A stretch of DNA of 64,000 nt, taken from NCBI RefSeq assembly GCF_004341035.1, contig NZ_SLXK01000001.1:124001-188000 (forward strand), read 5' to 3'. A model generated the notes under the pieces. That model made no database searches. It was not told where the DNA came from and saw only the letters and a program-made list of their open reading frames with translations. A program made the position numbers and the translations under genes. This stretch comes from Scopulibacillus darangshiensis. Its GTDB lineage: Bacteria; Bacillota; Bacilli; Bacillales; Sporolactobacillaceae. Of the stretch, positions 39,972 through 50,359 are shown piece after piece; the stretch's first letter is position 1; the number at the start of each line of letters is the position of its first letter.

Positions 39972-40241
39972 ATGATTAAATATAAAGGCCAAAAGGTTTA
40001 TGGAAATAAGGTAGAAAGCAAATTATCTATTATATGTGAACACTGTAAATGTGGTTTTAAGAAACAAGATGATGTTGTTATAAGTGACGAACGTGAGCCA
40101 TTTCACAAGGATTGTTTCCTTATTTATTGCCTGGATCACTTCGCTATTAAAGTTACACCCTTCCCGGAGTATTTAGAAAAGGAGACAGAATATATAAGAG
40201 TGATGGAAGAGAGATTTAGAAGGTATCCTGAGTTAAAATAA
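39972..40241 (+). CDS. Hypothetical zinc-binding protein, 89 aa
   Basis: ATG at 39972 behind AAGGGAGGATTTTAAA. CEHCKCGF and FHKDCFLIYCLDHF give a LIM-like or treble-clef Cys/His arrangement. It echoes the 66-residue zinc protein at 1776. Unknown function. Confidence 0.55.
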   Translation: MIKYKGQKVYGNKVESKLSIICEHCKCGFKKQDDVVISDEREPFHKDCFLIYCLDHFAIKVTPFPEYLEKETEYIRVMEERFRRYPELK

Positions 40242-40320
40242 TTTTTAATTCCTGAAACATCTTGCCAAGTATTTCCGTATAGAGTACATTAAGAATATAT
40301 TAAATAGGGGGAAATGATTA

Positions 40321-40671
40321 ATGAAAAGGAATGCTGAGTTTACCTTATCGCTTATAGCGACAATATTTTTAACGATTGGATGGGTCTTTACTGGCGTCGT
40401 CACGATTTTAGTAGGCTTCACGCCATCCACAGACGGATACGGTTGGTTTATATACCTGATGGTTTACACCTTATTATCTATTCCGTTGCTGGTGCTAATC
40501 TGGATGGCTACGTTTAAGATAAAAAACAACAGTAAGGGATGGGGAATTTTTATCCTGGTAATGGGAGTCCTTTATACTCTGTCCGTTTATTTTGTACCAG
40601 GAATACTACTTCTAATCGCTGGCATTATGATGGTTGCTAAAAAGACTGACAGGTTGAATGTATCGGCATAA
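40321..40671 (+). CDS. Membrane protein resembling DUF4064
   Basis: 116 residues with four hydrophobic segments (LSLIATIFLTIGWVFTGVV, YLMVYTLLSIPLLVLIWM, FILVMGVLYTLSVYFV, ILLLIAGIMMVAKK), which resembles DUF4064 proteins. AGGGGGAAATGATTA is the ribosome site. It is the last gene before the right prophage end and may alter the lysogen membrane or exclude other phages. Both roles are conjecture. Confidence 0.6.
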   Translation: MKRNAEFTLSLIATIFLTIGWVFTGVVTILVGFTPSTDGYGWFIYLMVYTLLSIPLLVLIWMATFKIKNNSKGWGIFILVMGVLYTLSVYFVPGILLLIAGIMMVAKKTDRLNVSA

Positions 40672-40684
40672 ATAAAAATATAAA

Positions 40685-40721
40685 CAGCAAAGAGGGCACT
40701 GATCCTCCTTGCTGCTTTTTT
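40685..40721 (+). terminator. Terminator at the right end of the prophage
   Basis: CAGCAAAGAGG and CCTCCTTGCTG form an 11-base-pair stem with one mismatch and are followed by CTTTTTT. Confidence 0.8.
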
Positions 40722-40747
40722 CACCTAAAAAAACCTTTTTACACATA

Positions 40748-40770
40748 TTTTACACGTGATGATCGTAAAA
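40748..40770. other. Candidate prophage attachment site (attR)
   Basis: The gap 40672-40977 between the last phage-like gene and the chromosomal ysoA gene must contain the right junction. Within it TTTTAC and GTAAAA flank an 11-base centre ACGTGATGATC, the size of a tyrosine-integrase core site. A direct repeat TTTTACAC overlaps it. The left junction is outside the window, so the identity cannot be confirmed. Confidence 0.3.
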
Positions 40771-40861
40771 CCCTATAAAACAGGCGTGTTTCTTCCTATT
40801 ATATACGTCCTCCTGGGACGCCATCTGTGAATTAAAATGATCCGTACATAAATGACAAAAT

Positions 40862-40887
40862 TCCTCCTTTCAATAAGGGGGATTTTT
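40862..40887 (+). terminator. Terminator upstream of ysoA
   Basis: TCCTCCTT and AAGGGGGA pair over eight bases with one G-T pair, then five T. It may be the original terminator of the chromosomal gene left of the insertion, or the last phage element. Confidence 0.65.
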
Positions 40888-40914
40888 GCATTTTTACTAA
40901 AAAATATATCTCAT

Positions 40915-40943
40915 TTGTCAACTCACAAGTGACCTGCTAAACT
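40915..40943 (+). promoter_or_regulatory. Promoter of ysoA
   Basis: TTGTCA at 40915-40920, a 17-base spacer and TAAACT at 40938-40943, followed by a start 35 bases on. Confidence 0.6.
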
Positions 40944-40977
40944 ATAGAGAAGTACATAAGGATAGGACGGCCATAAC

Positions 40978-42033
40978 ATGAGACGAAATGATAACTCGCG
41001 ACGAAGGAGACAAGATAATCTATTCTTTTTCCCGCAATTAGATGAAAGGCTTGTGGAAAAGGGTGTTCAGGCGTTAAAAAACAAGCAATATGTGCAGGCG
41101 CGGGACTTGTTTGAACAGCTGCATGAATTGGATGCTGACCATCCGCAAGCGGCTTATGGGCTTTCAATCTGTTATGTTGAGCTTGGTGAATATGAGCGTG
41201 CGGAAGCTCTTACGGAAGATATGTTAAAGAGGGATGTTGGCGACTACTTCGATGTCCTTAGGCTCCACATCACTGTCCTCATTCAGAAGCGCCGTTATAA
41301 GAAGGTTATCGAAATGATCGAGGCGGTTTTGGAAGAGGGTGATGTCCCACCGGATTTGGAAGTCACATTTCAGCAGCTTGCCGAATTTTCCAAGGTTAGG
41401 ATGGAAGAGAAGACAACTAGCGAGGTGATTCAGGATGAAGGTCATGCTCCGCATATTGGAAGGGAGCCGCGTGACAACATCGATCTGTCAGGTTTAAGCA
41501 GTATTGACCCTGAGCAGCAATGGCTGACCATTCAAAAGCTCCAGCACTCTCTTTCACCTGAGGATTATCCTCAATTGGAAGATTTCTTAACATCGGATGA
41601 AGGCGATCCCTTTATTAAAAGTATTGTTCTTAAAACAATAAAGGACAGTGGATTTAATGGCATTATAAGGGTAAAAAAGTTTGGCGATACATATGAGTTA
41701 ACACCAGAAATTGATATCCTTTTTTATGAAGGGTTCTCGGATGAAGTCAAGGTGAAGATAAAAGAAGTGCTCGCCTCCGATAATCCGACCCTTTGTGATC
41801 TGGCTGAACAAATCTGGCAGCATTTTATCGTGGCCGTCTACCCAAAACCGCTCGAGCCCGACAATACCGACGTTTGGGCTGCGGCATGTTCTTTGTATAC
41901 ATACCAAATTAACGGGATCGAGACGAATCAGGACGCTTTGATCCAATTGCTAAATGTCTTCGAGAGAGACGTTCAAAATGCGGTCGGATTGATTAAACGG
42001 GTTGAGGAAAGTGCCTCAGGGAAAAAACTGTAG
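40978..42033 (+). CDS. ysoA: TPR-repeat protein YsoA
   Basis: 351 residues, upstream of tig as in Bacillus subtilis. Two or more tetratricopeptide repeats at about residues 20-110 (KGVQALKNKQYVQARDLFEQ, AAYGLSICYVELGEYERAEA), then a C-terminal part (DVWAAACSLYTYQINGIETN) typical of YsoA-like proteins. Role unknown; TPR proteins mediate protein contacts. Its intact start and promoter mark the chromosome side of the prophage junction. Confidence 0.82.
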   Translation: MRRNDNSRRRRQDNLFFFPQLDERLVEKGVQALKNKQYVQARDLFEQLHELDADHPQAAYGLSICYVELGEYERAEALTEDMLKRDVGDYFDVLRLHITVLIQKRRYKKVIEMIEAVLEEGDVPPDLEVTFQQLAEFSKVRMEEKTTSEVIQDEGHAPHIGREPRDNIDLSGLSSIDPEQQWLTIQKLQHSLSPEDYPQLEDFLTSDEGDPFIKSIVLKTIKDSGFNGIIRVKKFGDTYELTPEIDILFYEGFSDEVKVKIKEVLASDNPTLCDLAEQIWQHFIVAVYPKPLEPDNTDVWAAACSLYTYQINGIETNQDALIQLLNVFERDVQNAVGLIKRVEESASGKKL

Positions 42034-42052
42034 AAGCCGTTTGATTTGATTT

Positions 42053-42080
42053 TTGAAATAGGAATCTATTATGTTATAAT
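42053..42080 (+). promoter_or_regulatory. Promoter of tig
   Basis: TTGAAA at 42053-42058, 16 bases, then TATAAT at 42075-42080. The leader up to the ATG is about 115 bases. Confidence 0.7.
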
Positions 42081-42203
42081 GAAGTGGTTGCAAGTGGGCT
42101 GTAAAAAACTTGACCGGCTAATATCCGCCGTATATCAGGGGAAAAGGCAGTTTGCCGTTCAAGAAAAATATAGTATGAAGATACATGTTGGAGGTAAGAA
42201 TAA

Positions 42204-43508
42204 ATGGATGTAAACGCAAAGTGGGAGAAACAAGAAGGAAACCAAGGCACATTGACGATTGAAGTTGATGCGGCGACTTTTAAAGGAGCGCTTGATCAGG
42301 CCTTCCAAAAAGTTGTAAAGAAGGTCAATGTCCCAGGCTTTCGTAAAGGGAAAGTTCCACGCATGATTTTTGAACAGCGCTTTGGTGTTGAATCACTTTA
42401 TCAGGATGCTCTGGATATTGTCCTTCCTGAAGCCTATTCCAAAGCGATTGAGGAAACGAACATCGAACCTGTTGACCGTCCAGATGTGGATGTTGAACAA
42501 GTTGAAAAAGGCAAGGAGCTTATTTTTAAAGCGGAAGTCACTGTAAAACCTGAAGTGAAATTAGGGGATTACAAAGGTCTTGAGGTTGAAGAGCAAGATG
42601 TTGAAGTCACAAAGGAAGATGTGGACAACGAGATCAAACAACTTCAAGAACGCTTTGCAGAGCTTGCAGTTAAAGAAGACGGAGAAGTTGCAGAAGGCGA
42701 TACCGTTGTCATGGACTTCGAAGGATTCGTAGATGATGAGCCGTTTGAGGGCGGAAAAGCTGAGAATTACTCCCTTGAAATAGGTTCAAATACTTTTATC
42801 CCGGGCTTTGAAGAGCAGGTCATCGGGCTTTCAACTGATGTGGAAAAAGATGTTGTCGTAACCTTCCCTGAAGATTATCATGCTGAAGAACTTCAAGGTA
42901 AAGAGGCAACGTTTAAAGTGAAGATTCACGAAATCAAAGAAAAGCAGCTTCCGGAACTTGATGATGAGTTTGCGAAAGATGTTGATGAAGAAGTCGAAAC
43001 ACTGGACGAATTAAATGAAAAGCTTGAAAAGCGATTAAAGGAACAAAAAGAAACGAATGCGGATAACAGCAAGCGCGATGCTCTCGTAGAACAGGCAACT
43101 GAAAACGCTGAGATCGACCTTCCTGAAGTTATGGTTGAAAATGAACTTGAGAACATGCTTCGTGAATTTGAACAGCGCATACAATCACAAGGTTTAACAA
43201 TGGATATGTACTATCAGTTCTCAGGCACAGATCAAGATGGTCTTAAAGACCAAATGAAGGATGATGCCGAGAAACGCGTCCGTGCCAACTTAACTTTGGA
43301 AGCTATAGCCAAAGCGGAAAACATTGAAGTAAGTGAAGAAGAAGTTGAAAAAGAACTAGAGAAAATGGCAGAAAGCTATAAAATAGAACTTGATCAAGTG
43401 AAGCAAATGATAGCAATGCAAGGCGGAAGCGATGTTATTAAATCTGACCTTAAGCTTCGCAAAGCTTTAGACTTTCTTGTTGACAACAGCAAAGTAAAAG
43501 CAGCATAA
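42204..43508 (+). CDS. tig: Trigger factor
   Basis: 434 residues. N-terminal ribosome-binding domain with the signature FRKGKVPR near residue 48, FKBP-type peptidyl-prolyl isomerase domain at about 155-245 ([28 protein letters not shown]), and a long helical C-terminal chaperone domain. It binds nascent chains at the ribosome exit. TGGAGGTAAGAATAA precedes the ATG. Standard length. Confidence 0.97.
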   Translation: MDVNAKWEKQEGNQGTLTIEVDAATFKGALDQAFQKVVKKVNVPGFRKGKVPRMIFEQRFGVESLYQDALDIVLPEAYSKAIEETNIEPVDRPDVDVEQVEKGKELIFKAEVTVKPEVKLGDYKGLEVEEQDVEVTKEDVDNEIKQLQERFAELAVKEDGEVAEGDTVVMDFEGFVDDEPFEGGKAENYSLEIGSNTFIPGFEEQVIGLSTDVEKDVVVTFPEDYHAEELQGKEATFKVKIHEIKEKQLPELDDEFAKDVDEEVETLDELNEKLEKRLKEQKETNADNSKRDALVEQATENAEIDLPEVMVENELENMLREFEQRIQSQGLTMDMYYQFSGTDQDGLKDQMKDDAEKRVRANLTLEAIAKAENIEVSEEEVEKELEKMAESYKIELDQVKQMIAMQGGSDVIKSDLKLRKALDFLVDNSKVKAA

Positions 43509-43514
43509 TGACTA

Positions 43515-43544
43515 AAACAAGGCGCGAGGATTCGTGCCTTGTTT
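43515..43544 (+). terminator. Terminator of tig
   Basis: AAACAAGGC and GCCTTGTTT form a nine-base-pair stem with a 12-base loop. The T-run is short. The rest of the 283-base gap to clpX holds a likely clpX promoter around TACAAT (43653) but no clear -35. Confidence 0.7.
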
Positions 43545-43791
43545 CATACAATACATATTTTTTATGCTGTCACTTCAAAAAAGCGTTTATTTTGTGTAGA
43601 TCATACATAACCTTGTAATAGTAAATATTTTATTTCATCGAACCATTTGTGATACAATGCGTACATATACCAGTTAAAGTGGAAGGTCAAAGATTTGAAG
43701 TGGTTGATGACAATTCGTTATGCTATAGATAATAATGCTTCGCTCTTGTCTGCTTTAAAAGTCAAAGACAGAATTGTTTAGGGGTGAAAAC

Positions 43792-45063
43792 ATGTTTAAA
43801 TTTAATGAAGAAAAAGGACAACTAAAATGTTCTTTTTGTGGAAAAACACAAGATCAGGTCCGTAAACTTGTTGCTGGACCAGGTGTCTATATTTGTGATG
43901 AGTGCATTGAATTATGCACAGAAATCGTTGAGGAAGAATTGGGTGCTGAAGAGGAAGTTGAATTTAAGGATATCCCAAAACCGCAGGAAATCCGTTCGAT
44001 CTTAGAGGATTACGTCATTGGACAGGAAGAGGCAAAGAAAAACCTGTCTGTGGCAGTTTATAACCATTACAAACGGATCAATGCAAAGCAAAAGAACGAT
44101 GATGTTGAGCTCGCCAAAAGTAACATTGTTATGATCGGTCCGACAGGTAGCGGTAAAACCTTGCTCGCGCAAACAATGGCAAGAATATTGAATGTGCCTT
44201 TTGCTATCGCTGATGCGACCTCCCTGACAGAAGCTGGTTATGTTGGTGAAGATGTTGAGAACATTTTGCTTAAGCTGATCCAATCCGCGGATTATGATGT
44301 TGAAAAAGCGGAAAAGGGCATTATTTATATTGATGAAATTGATAAGATTGCCAGAAAATCCGAAAACCCTTCGATTACAAGAGATGTGTCGGGTGAAGGC
44401 GTACAGCAGGCGCTGTTGAAAATTCTTGAAGGAACGGTTGCAAGTGTTCCGCCGCAAGGGGGCAGAAAGCATCCTCATCAGGAATTTATCCAAATCGATA
44501 CAACAAATATACTCTTTATCTGCGGCGGTGCCTTTGACGGGATTGAGCAGATTATTAAGCGCCGTCTTGGAAAGAAAGTCATCGGTTTTGGATCTGATGC
44601 TAAGAAGAAAGAGCTCCATAAAGATGAATATCTCAAGCAGGTATTGCCTGAAGACTTGCTTAAATTCGGTTTAATCCCTGAATTTATCGGCCGCCTTCCA
44701 GTTGTCACAAGCCTTGAGCAATTAGATGAGCAAGCTCTTGTTGAAATATTAACTAAGCCAAAGAATGCTCTTGTCAAGCAATATACAAAACTCTTGGAAC
44801 TTGATGATGTAGAGCTGGAATTTAAAGAAAAGGCGCTTCGGGAAATCGCCAAACTTGCCATCGAACGAAAGACGGGAGCCCGCGGTTTGCGTTCAATCAT
44901 CGAAGGCATGATGCTGGATGTTATGTATGAACTGCCATCCCGCGATGACATTGAAAAATGCATTATTACCGGAGAAACAGTGACAGACAAGGAAGCACCA
45001 ACTTTAATTATGAATGATGGCACTGTAGTAAAGAATCTGGAAACACCAAAAGAAAGTGCATAA
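43792..45063 (+). CDS. clpX: ATP-dependent protease ATP-binding subunit ClpX
   Basis: 423 residues. N-terminal zinc domain with CSFC and CDEC pairs (residues 12-40), Walker A GPTGSGKT near 118, Walker [12 protein letters not shown] near 180, and C-terminal sensor-2 segment GARGLRSI. It unfolds proteins for ClpP. ATG 43792 after GGGGTGAAAAC is the start; an upstream TTG frame is not used. Followed by a strong hairpin. Confidence 0.98.
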   Translation: MFKFNEEKGQLKCSFCGKTQDQVRKLVAGPGVYICDECIELCTEIVEEELGAEEEVEFKDIPKPQEIRSILEDYVIGQEEAKKNLSVAVYNHYKRINAKQKNDDVELAKSNIVMIGPTGSGKTLLAQTMARILNVPFAIADATSLTEAGYVGEDVENILLKLIQSADYDVEKAEKGIIYIDEIDKIARKSENPSITRDVSGEGVQQALLKILEGTVASVPPQGGRKHPHQEFIQIDTTNILFICGGAFDGIEQIIKRRLGKKVIGFGSDAKKKELHKDEYLKQVLPEDLLKFGLIPEFIGRLPVVTSLEQLDEQALVEILTKPKNALVKQYTKLLELDDVELEFKEKALREIAKLAIERKTGARGLRSIIEGMMLDVMYELPSRDDIEKCIITGETVTDKEAPTLIMNDGTVVKNLETPKESA

Positions 45064-45102
45064 TCAAGATTATAATTTAATTTGAATAAAAAAATATAAG
45101 GG

Positions 45103-45131
45103 ACGGCTGCTTTGAAAGCAGCCGTTCTTTT
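45103..45131 (+). terminator. Terminator of clpX
   Basis: ACGGCTGC and GCAGCCGT form an 8-base-pair stem (extendable) around TTTGAAA, followed by TCTTTT. Confidence 0.85.
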
Positions 45132-45140
45132 AGGTTAATC

Positions 45141-45222
45141 AGAAAGTATAACTTTCTGACGCACGTAAGTGCAACTACGCCTCTGTCTTCACCAAAGGAT
45201 CGCCAATCGACGAGTTTTCTTT
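45141..45222. repeat. Dispersed repeat, copy A
   Basis: An 82-base element begins with the hairpin AGAAAGT-ATA-ACTTTCT, then GCACGTAAGTGC, and ends near GCCAATCGACGAGTTTTC. A second copy lies inverted at 50242-50328. It sits between clpX and lonB and has no coding capacity. Probably a MITE- or REP-like family element. The rest of the 275-base gap shows no other clear feature. Confidence 0.75.
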
Positions 45223-45338
45223 ATTGCATTTATGCAAAAAAGAAAATGATAATTTCCCCATGAATTCCTTTAATTTTTGTTTAGTCCAATCCATGGTCGG
45301 AGATACTAACCGAAAGAAGCAATTAGGGAGGTTAGGAC

Positions 45339-47009
45339 ATGAATTGGACGACTTTGTTAATTTTTATACAAATTTTCTTTGGCATTATTATCGGACTTTA
45401 TTTTTGGAATTTGCTACGGAATCAGCATACACAGAAAGTCTCGATAGATCGTGAATCCAAAAAGGAGATGGAACAGCTTAGAAAACTAAGAAGTATATCA
45501 CTGACAGAACCGCTGGCCGAAAAGGTTCGCCCTAAATCAATGAAGGATATCGTTGGTCAAGAGGATGGTATTCAAACATTAAGAGCAGCTTTATGCGGGC
45601 CAAACCCTCAACATGTGCTGATTTATGGCCCTCCGGGAGTAGGTAAGACTGCAGCTGCCAGACTTGTTCTCGAAGAAGCGAAGAAGAATTTCCAATCCCC
45701 GTTTAAGCCTTCTTCTGTTTTTGTGGAACTTGACGCAACAACTGCTCGTTTCGATGAAAGAGGGATTGCTGATCCCCTTATCGGTTCGGTTCATGATCCG
45801 ATTTATCAGGGGGCTGGTGCTATGGGGCAGGCTGGAATTCCCCAGCCAAAACAAGGAGCCGTCACCCATGCTCACGGCGGTATCCTATTTATTGATGAAA
45901 TAGGGGAATTGCACCCTATTCAAATGAATAAGCTGCTAAAAGTTTTGGAGGACCGTAAAGTCTACTTGGAAAGCGCTTATTACAGCGAAGAAAACAATCA
46001 GATTCCATCGCACATTCACGATATATTTCAAAATGGCTTGCCTGCTGATTTCAGGTTAATTGGTGCTACAACAAGGTCCCCGGAGGAGATCCCTCCAGCC
46101 ATTCGTTCGAGATGTCTGGAAGTATTCTTTAACGAGTTAAAAAATAATGATATTGAGATTATTGCTAAGCGTGCTGCGGAAAAATTGAAACTAAATGTTG
46201 CCCCCAATTGTATTGAAAAAATAGCTGAATATGCAAGAAATGGCCGTGAAGCGGTGAATATTATGCAGATTTCGGCAGGGATGGCTTTGTCGAAAAAATC
46301 TACAAAGATCCGGCTCGCAGATATCGAATGGGTCATTCACTCAAGCCAGTTGACGCCTAAGCCAAACAAAAAAATCGAAAATGAAGCCAGGGTTGGGCTC
46401 GTTAACGGATTGGCAGTTTATGGCCCAAACCGTGGCGCCCTTTTAGAAATCGAAGTCACAGCGGTTAAAAGCAGAAAAGGCAGCCTAACAATTACCGGGA
46501 TTGTAGAAGAAGAAACAATGGGTTCTTCAAGTAAGTCGATTCGGCGCAAAAGCCTTGTCAAAAGTTCGGTTGAAAATGTTTTAACGGTATTAAATAAAAT
46601 GGGTGTCAGAGCCTATCAATACCATATTCATATCAATTTTCCGGGAGGCGCACCAGTGGATGGGCCCTCCGCTGGCATCGCTATTGCATCAGCAGTATAT
46701 TCCGCTATAAAAGATGTCCCTACGGATCCAGAGCTTGCTATGACTGGAGAGTTAAGCATTCATGGAGCGGTTAAACCAATCGGCGGAGTCATTGCAAAAA
46801 TTATCGCCGCGAAGGAAGCAGGGGCAAAGCGGGTGATTATTCCTAAAGAAAATGATCAGGAAATTCTTCGTGAAATAACGGATATTGATATTATTTCGGT
46901 GACCCACTTGAAGGAAGTTCTTGATAAAACACTGTTGCAGGAAGTGATCGAAAAACCATCCATACCTGCTGCCGGCCTAAGGTCTTATATACCTCCGGAA
47001 TCGGTATAA
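45339..47009 (+). CDS. lonB: ATP-dependent protease LonB
   Basis: 556 residues. One N-terminal membrane helix (LLIFIQIFFGIIIGLYFW), AAA domain with Walker A GPPGVGKT near residue 96 and Walker B GGILFIDEIGEL near 180, and a C-terminal Lon protease domain with the Ser of DGPSAGIA and the Lys of PIGGVIAKI. In Bacillus LonB is made in the forespore. AGGGAGGTTAGGAC precedes the ATG. Its place between clpX and lonA is the conserved order. Confidence 0.96.
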   Translation: MNWTTLLIFIQIFFGIIIGLYFWNLLRNQHTQKVSIDRESKKEMEQLRKLRSISLTEPLAEKVRPKSMKDIVGQEDGIQTLRAALCGPNPQHVLIYGPPGVGKTAAARLVLEEAKKNFQSPFKPSSVFVELDATTARFDERGIADPLIGSVHDPIYQGAGAMGQAGIPQPKQGAVTHAHGGILFIDEIGELHPIQMNKLLKVLEDRKVYLESAYYSEENNQIPSHIHDIFQNGLPADFRLIGATTRSPEEIPPAIRSRCLEVFFNELKNNDIEIIAKRAAEKLKLNVAPNCIEKIAEYARNGREAVNIMQISAGMALSKKSTKIRLADIEWVIHSSQLTPKPNKKIENEARVGLVNGLAVYGPNRGALLEIEVTAVKSRKGSLTITGIVEEETMGSSSKSIRRKSLVKSSVENVLTVLNKMGVRAYQYHIHINFPGGAPVDGPSAGIAIASAVYSAIKDVPTDPELAMTGELSIHGAVKPIGGVIAKIIAAKEAGAKRVIIPKENDQEILREITDIDIISVTHLKEVLDKTLLQEVIEKPSIPAAGLRSYIPPESV

Positions 47010-47100
47010 TTTGTGGAAAAATGTCGTTTAAAATTAGACAATCCACAGCCTTATAGGATAGAATTGTACAGAGGTTATGTCCTGGAGGTGAATTTTTCCA

Positions 47101-49428
47101 ATGAATAATGAAAAAAATCTTACAATCCCCCTCCTTCCTCTGCGTGGGCTGCTGATTTATCCATCGGTGGTGCTTCACCTTGATGTTGGTCGTGATAAAT
47201 CAGTTGAAGCGCTAGAAAAAGTCATGGTTAATGATCACCGCATTTTTCTTGCTGCTCAGAAGGAAATTTCTTTGGAAGACCCAGAGTCTTCGGATATTTA
47301 TGAGGTTGGGACAATATCAATGGTGAAACAGATGTTAAAACTGCCGAATGGAACCATTCGCATTCTTGTTGAAGGTGAACAGAGAGCGCAGATAACATCT
47401 TTTGATAAAACGGATGATTATTTTGAAGTGAATGTTGATCTTATTGAAGATGAAGAAGAATTAGATATTGAAACACAGGCTTTAATGAGGAATGCTTTAG
47501 ACCAATTTAATGGCTATATCAAGCTTTCCTCAAAGATGACGCCGGAAACGCTTGCAACTGTGTCTGATATAGAGGAGCCAGGCAGGTTGGCCGATGTCAT
47601 TGCCTCACACTTGTCTTTAAAGATAAAAGAAAAACAAGAGATTCTCGAAGTCATTAATGTTAAAGACCGGTTACAGAAACTCATAGAAATATTAACGAAC
47701 GAACAAGAAGTTTTGGGCATTGAAAAAAAGATCGGCCAGCGGGTTAAGAAGTCCATGGAACGCACCCAAAAAGAGTATTATTTAAGGGAACAAATGAAGG
47801 CGATCCAAAAGGAACTAGGGGAAAAAGAAGGCAAGGATAGCGAAGTGACATCGCTAAGGGAAGAGATTGTGGCGGCGGAAATGCCCCAAAATGTGAAGGA
47901 TACCGCACTTAAAGAATTGAATAGGTATGAAAAGATTCCGTCAAGCTCCGCTGAAAGCGGCGTTATTCGCAATTATATAGATTGGCTTCTCCGTTTGCCA
48001 TGGACAAATCAGACTGAGGATGATCTCGATATCAATCATGCTGAAGAGATTCTCAATCAGGATCATTACGGTTTGGAAAAAGTAAAAGAAAGAGTTTTAG
48101 AATACCTGGCTGTCCAGAAGCTGACACGTTCCATGAAAGGGCCGATTCTCTGTTTGGCAGGGCCGCCAGGGGTAGGTAAAACATCGCTGGCACGATCTGT
48201 AGCCAAATCCTTGCAGCGCCATTTCGTCCGTGTCTCGCTTGGCGGGGTTCGGGATGAGGCGGAAATCCGCGGTCATAGGCGGACATATGTTGGTGCAATG
48301 CCAGGGCGTATCATTCAGGGCATGAAAAAAGCGGAAACGATAAACCCAGTCTTCCTCCTTGATGAAATTGATAAAATGTCGAATGACTTTAGGGGCGATC
48401 CAGCATCCGCCATGCTGGAAGTATTGGATCCTGAACAAAATAATACATTTAGTGACCATTATATCGAAGAACCTTATGATTTAAGTAAAGTGATGTTTAT
48501 CACAACAGCAAATAATATCGCAACAATTCCTAGGCCGCTTCTTGACAGAATGGAAATATTGCAAATTGCCGGTTATACAGAAGTGGAAAAACAGCATATT
48601 GCCCTAGGGCATTTAATTCCTAGGCAATTGGAAGAACACGGCTTGAAAAAGAGTCAGTTGAAATTTCGCGATGATGCCGTCTTGTTTTTGATTCGTCATT
48701 ATACAAGAGAAGCAGGTGTCAGAAATCTGGAACGGCGTATTGCTTCCCTTTGCCGCAAGGTGACTAAGATCATCGTTTCAGGCAAAAAGAAGAGCATGAC
48801 GATCACGGACAAGCAAGTCGAAAATCTTTTGGGTAAACCATTATTCAGGTATGGACTTGCAGAAACGGAAGATCAAATTGGCGTCGCAACAGGCCTTGCC
48901 TATACGGCATTTGGCGGTGATACATTATCGATCGAAGTATCCCTCTCACCTGGCAAAGGGAAATTAACCTTAACGGGAAAACTCGGGGATGTTATGAAGG
49001 AATCTGCCCAGGCGGCATTCAGCTATATTCGGTCAAAGGCGGAAGAGCTAACAATTGATCCGAAGTTCCATGAGAAATACGATATTCATATCCATGTCCC
49101 TGAGGGGGCAACACCTAAGGATGGTCCCTCCGCAGGGATAACGATCGCCACCGCGGTTGTTTCTGCATTAACGAATAAGCCGGTCAAAAAAGAGGTGGGG
49201 ATGACTGGTGAAATTACGCTAAGAGGAAGGGTATTGCCGATTGGCGGTTTAAAGGAAAAAACATTAAGCGCTCATAGAGCGGGACTTTCGACAATCATAA
49301 TACCAAAAGAAAATGAACGGGATTTGGATGATATTCCTGAAAGTGTGAAAGATGATTTGACATTTATCCCTGCCGCTCATTTGGATGAAGTTTTAAAAGT
49401 AGCACTTAAGGATGTGGCGCGGAAATGA
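47101..49428 (+). CDS. lonA: ATP-dependent protease La (LonA)
   Basis: 775 residues, normal length. N-terminal substrate domain ([20 protein letters not shown]), AAA domain with GPPGVGKTS near 357 and [10 protein letters not shown] near 420, proteolytic domain with catalytic Ser in KDGPSAGIT and Lys in [10 protein letters not shown]. It removes misfolded and regulatory proteins. TGGAGGTGAATTTTTCC is the ribosome site. The stop overlaps the engB start (ATGA). Confidence 0.98.
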   Translation: MNNEKNLTIPLLPLRGLLIYPSVVLHLDVGRDKSVEALEKVMVNDHRIFLAAQKEISLEDPESSDIYEVGTISMVKQMLKLPNGTIRILVEGEQRAQITSFDKTDDYFEVNVDLIEDEEELDIETQALMRNALDQFNGYIKLSSKMTPETLATVSDIEEPGRLADVIASHLSLKIKEKQEILEVINVKDRLQKLIEILTNEQEVLGIEKKIGQRVKKSMERTQKEYYLREQMKAIQKELGEKEGKDSEVTSLREEIVAAEMPQNVKDTALKELNRYEKIPSSSAESGVIRNYIDWLLRLPWTNQTEDDLDINHAEEILNQDHYGLEKVKERVLEYLAVQKLTRSMKGPILCLAGPPGVGKTSLARSVAKSLQRHFVRVSLGGVRDEAEIRGHRRTYVGAMPGRIIQGMKKAETINPVFLLDEIDKMSNDFRGDPASAMLEVLDPEQNNTFSDHYIEEPYDLSKVMFITTANNIATIPRPLLDRMEILQIAGYTEVEKQHIALGHLIPRQLEEHGLKKSQLKFRDDAVLFLIRHYTREAGVRNLERRIASLCRKVTKIIVSGKKKSMTITDKQVENLLGKPLFRYGLAETEDQIGVATGLAYTAFGGDTLSIEVSLSPGKGKLTLTGKLGDVMKESAQAAFSYIRSKAEELTIDPKFHEKYDIHIHVPEGATPKDGPSAGITIATAVVSALTNKPVKKEVGMTGEITLRGRVLPIGGLKEKTLSAHRAGLSTIIIPKENERDLDDIPESVKDDLTFIPAAHLDEVLKVALKDVARK

Positions 49429-50006
49429 AGGTCAATCAGGCAGAATTTATTATCAGCGCCGTAGCGCCCTCACAATACCCTGATGATGGATTGTCGGAAA
49501 TTGCGCTTGCCGGCAGATCCAACGTCGGGAAATCATCATTAATTAATCGACTGCTTAACCGCAAAAGTCTGGCCAGAACCTCGCAGCGGCCTGGTAAGAC
49601 CCAAACTTTAAATTATTATAAAATCAATGACGCTTTTTACTTTGTCGATGTCCCAGGCTACGGCTATGCCAAAGTGTCTAAATCAGAAAAGCAGGCTTGG
49701 GCGAAAATGCTTGAAACTTTTTTTACGACGAGCAAGCAATTGAAAGCAGTTGTTCAAATTGTTGATCTTCGCCATCCTCCGTCAAAAGAAGATATTCAAA
49801 TGTACCATTACCTTAAGTATTTTGATCGGCCAACCATCGTTGTGGCAACGAAAGCTGATAAAATATCAAAAGGGAAATATGAAAAACATAAAAAAGTGAT
49901 CAAAACAGATTTACAGATGGATAAGGAAGACGCGATCATCCTTTTTTCATCACAATCTGGCTACGGAAAAGATCAATTATGGCGAGCCATCAATTCTTAT
50001 ATTTAA
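49425..50006 (+). CDS. engB: Ribosome biogenesis GTPase EngB/YsxC
   Basis: 193 residues. G1 GRSNVGKSS near residue 30, G3 DVPGYG near 75, G4 TKADK near 143. It helps assemble the large ribosomal subunit. It is co-translated with lonA through a four-base overlap, as in B. subtilis (ysxC). Confidence 0.97.
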   Translation: MKVNQAEFIISAVAPSQYPDDGLSEIALAGRSNVGKSSLINRLLNRKSLARTSQRPGKTQTLNYYKINDAFYFVDVPGYGYAKVSKSEKQAWAKMLETFFTTSKQLKAVVQIVDLRHPPSKEDIQMYHYLKYFDRPTIVVATKADKISKGKYEKHKKVIKTDLQMDKEDAIILFSSQSGYGKDQLWRAINSYI

Positions 50007-50011
50007 ATCTT

Positions 50012-50048
50012 AACCTCATTGGACAAAATCCTTTGGGGTTTTTCTCTT
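50012..50048 (+). terminator. Terminator of the lonA-engB unit
   Basis: AACCTCA-TT-GGA and TCC-TT-TGGGGTT form a stem with one internal loop, followed by TTTCTCTTTTTTTT. Confidence 0.7.
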
Positions 50049-50210
50049 TTTTTTAGTCTAGACACATGGGGTTTGTATATATTCACGCGTAAATGGGTGA
50101 ATATCCTTGATAAATGGCAATGAGCAGTCCTAGAGCCAATATTTGCTTTAATAACCAACTATAATGAGTTTGTCTTGAATTTTTCGACTTGTTAAAATTA
50201 TATATGTATA

Positions 50211-50234
50211 TGCCGCTCAAAACGGCATTTTTTT
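50211..50234 (+). terminator. Second hairpin-T-run in the engB-ABC gap
   Basis: TGCCG and CGGCA with a 7-base loop are followed by seven T. It could end a short transcript or back up the first terminator. The 353-base gap 50007-50359 holds the two terminators and repeat copy B, and nothing else clear. Confidence 0.5.
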
Positions 50235-50241
50235 AACACTT

Positions 50242-50328
50242 AAAGAAAACTTGCCGATTGGCAAGCCTTGAATAGGCGCAGCCAGAGGCTAGTTGCACTT
50301 ATGTGCGTAAGAAAGTTTAAACTTTCTT
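50242..50328. repeat. Dispersed repeat, copy B (inverted)
   Basis: Reads as the reverse complement of copy A: AAAGAAAACTTGCCGATTGG at one end, then GCCAGAGGC, GTTGCACTTATGTGC and the hairpin AGAAAGTTTAAACTTTCT at the other. It ends 31 bases before the ABC transporter gene. Confidence 0.75.
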
Positions 50329-50359
50329 ATTAACAAAAAAAGGGGAGGATTTCTAAAAC

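Noticed and set aside
40672..40977. tRNA or tmRNA gene as integration target
   Set aside because: No cloverleaf or CCA-type end could be traced here. The region holds terminators, the att-like palindrome and a promoter only.
44002..44619. 205-codon minus-strand frame opposite clpX
   Set aside because: It is antisense to a highly conserved gene, with no ribosome site or recognisable protein features. Treated as a shadow.
45339..47009. lonB as a degraded second lonA copy
   Set aside because: It has intact Walker motifs, the Ser-Lys dyad and an N-terminal membrane helix, which are the normal features of LonB in spore formers.
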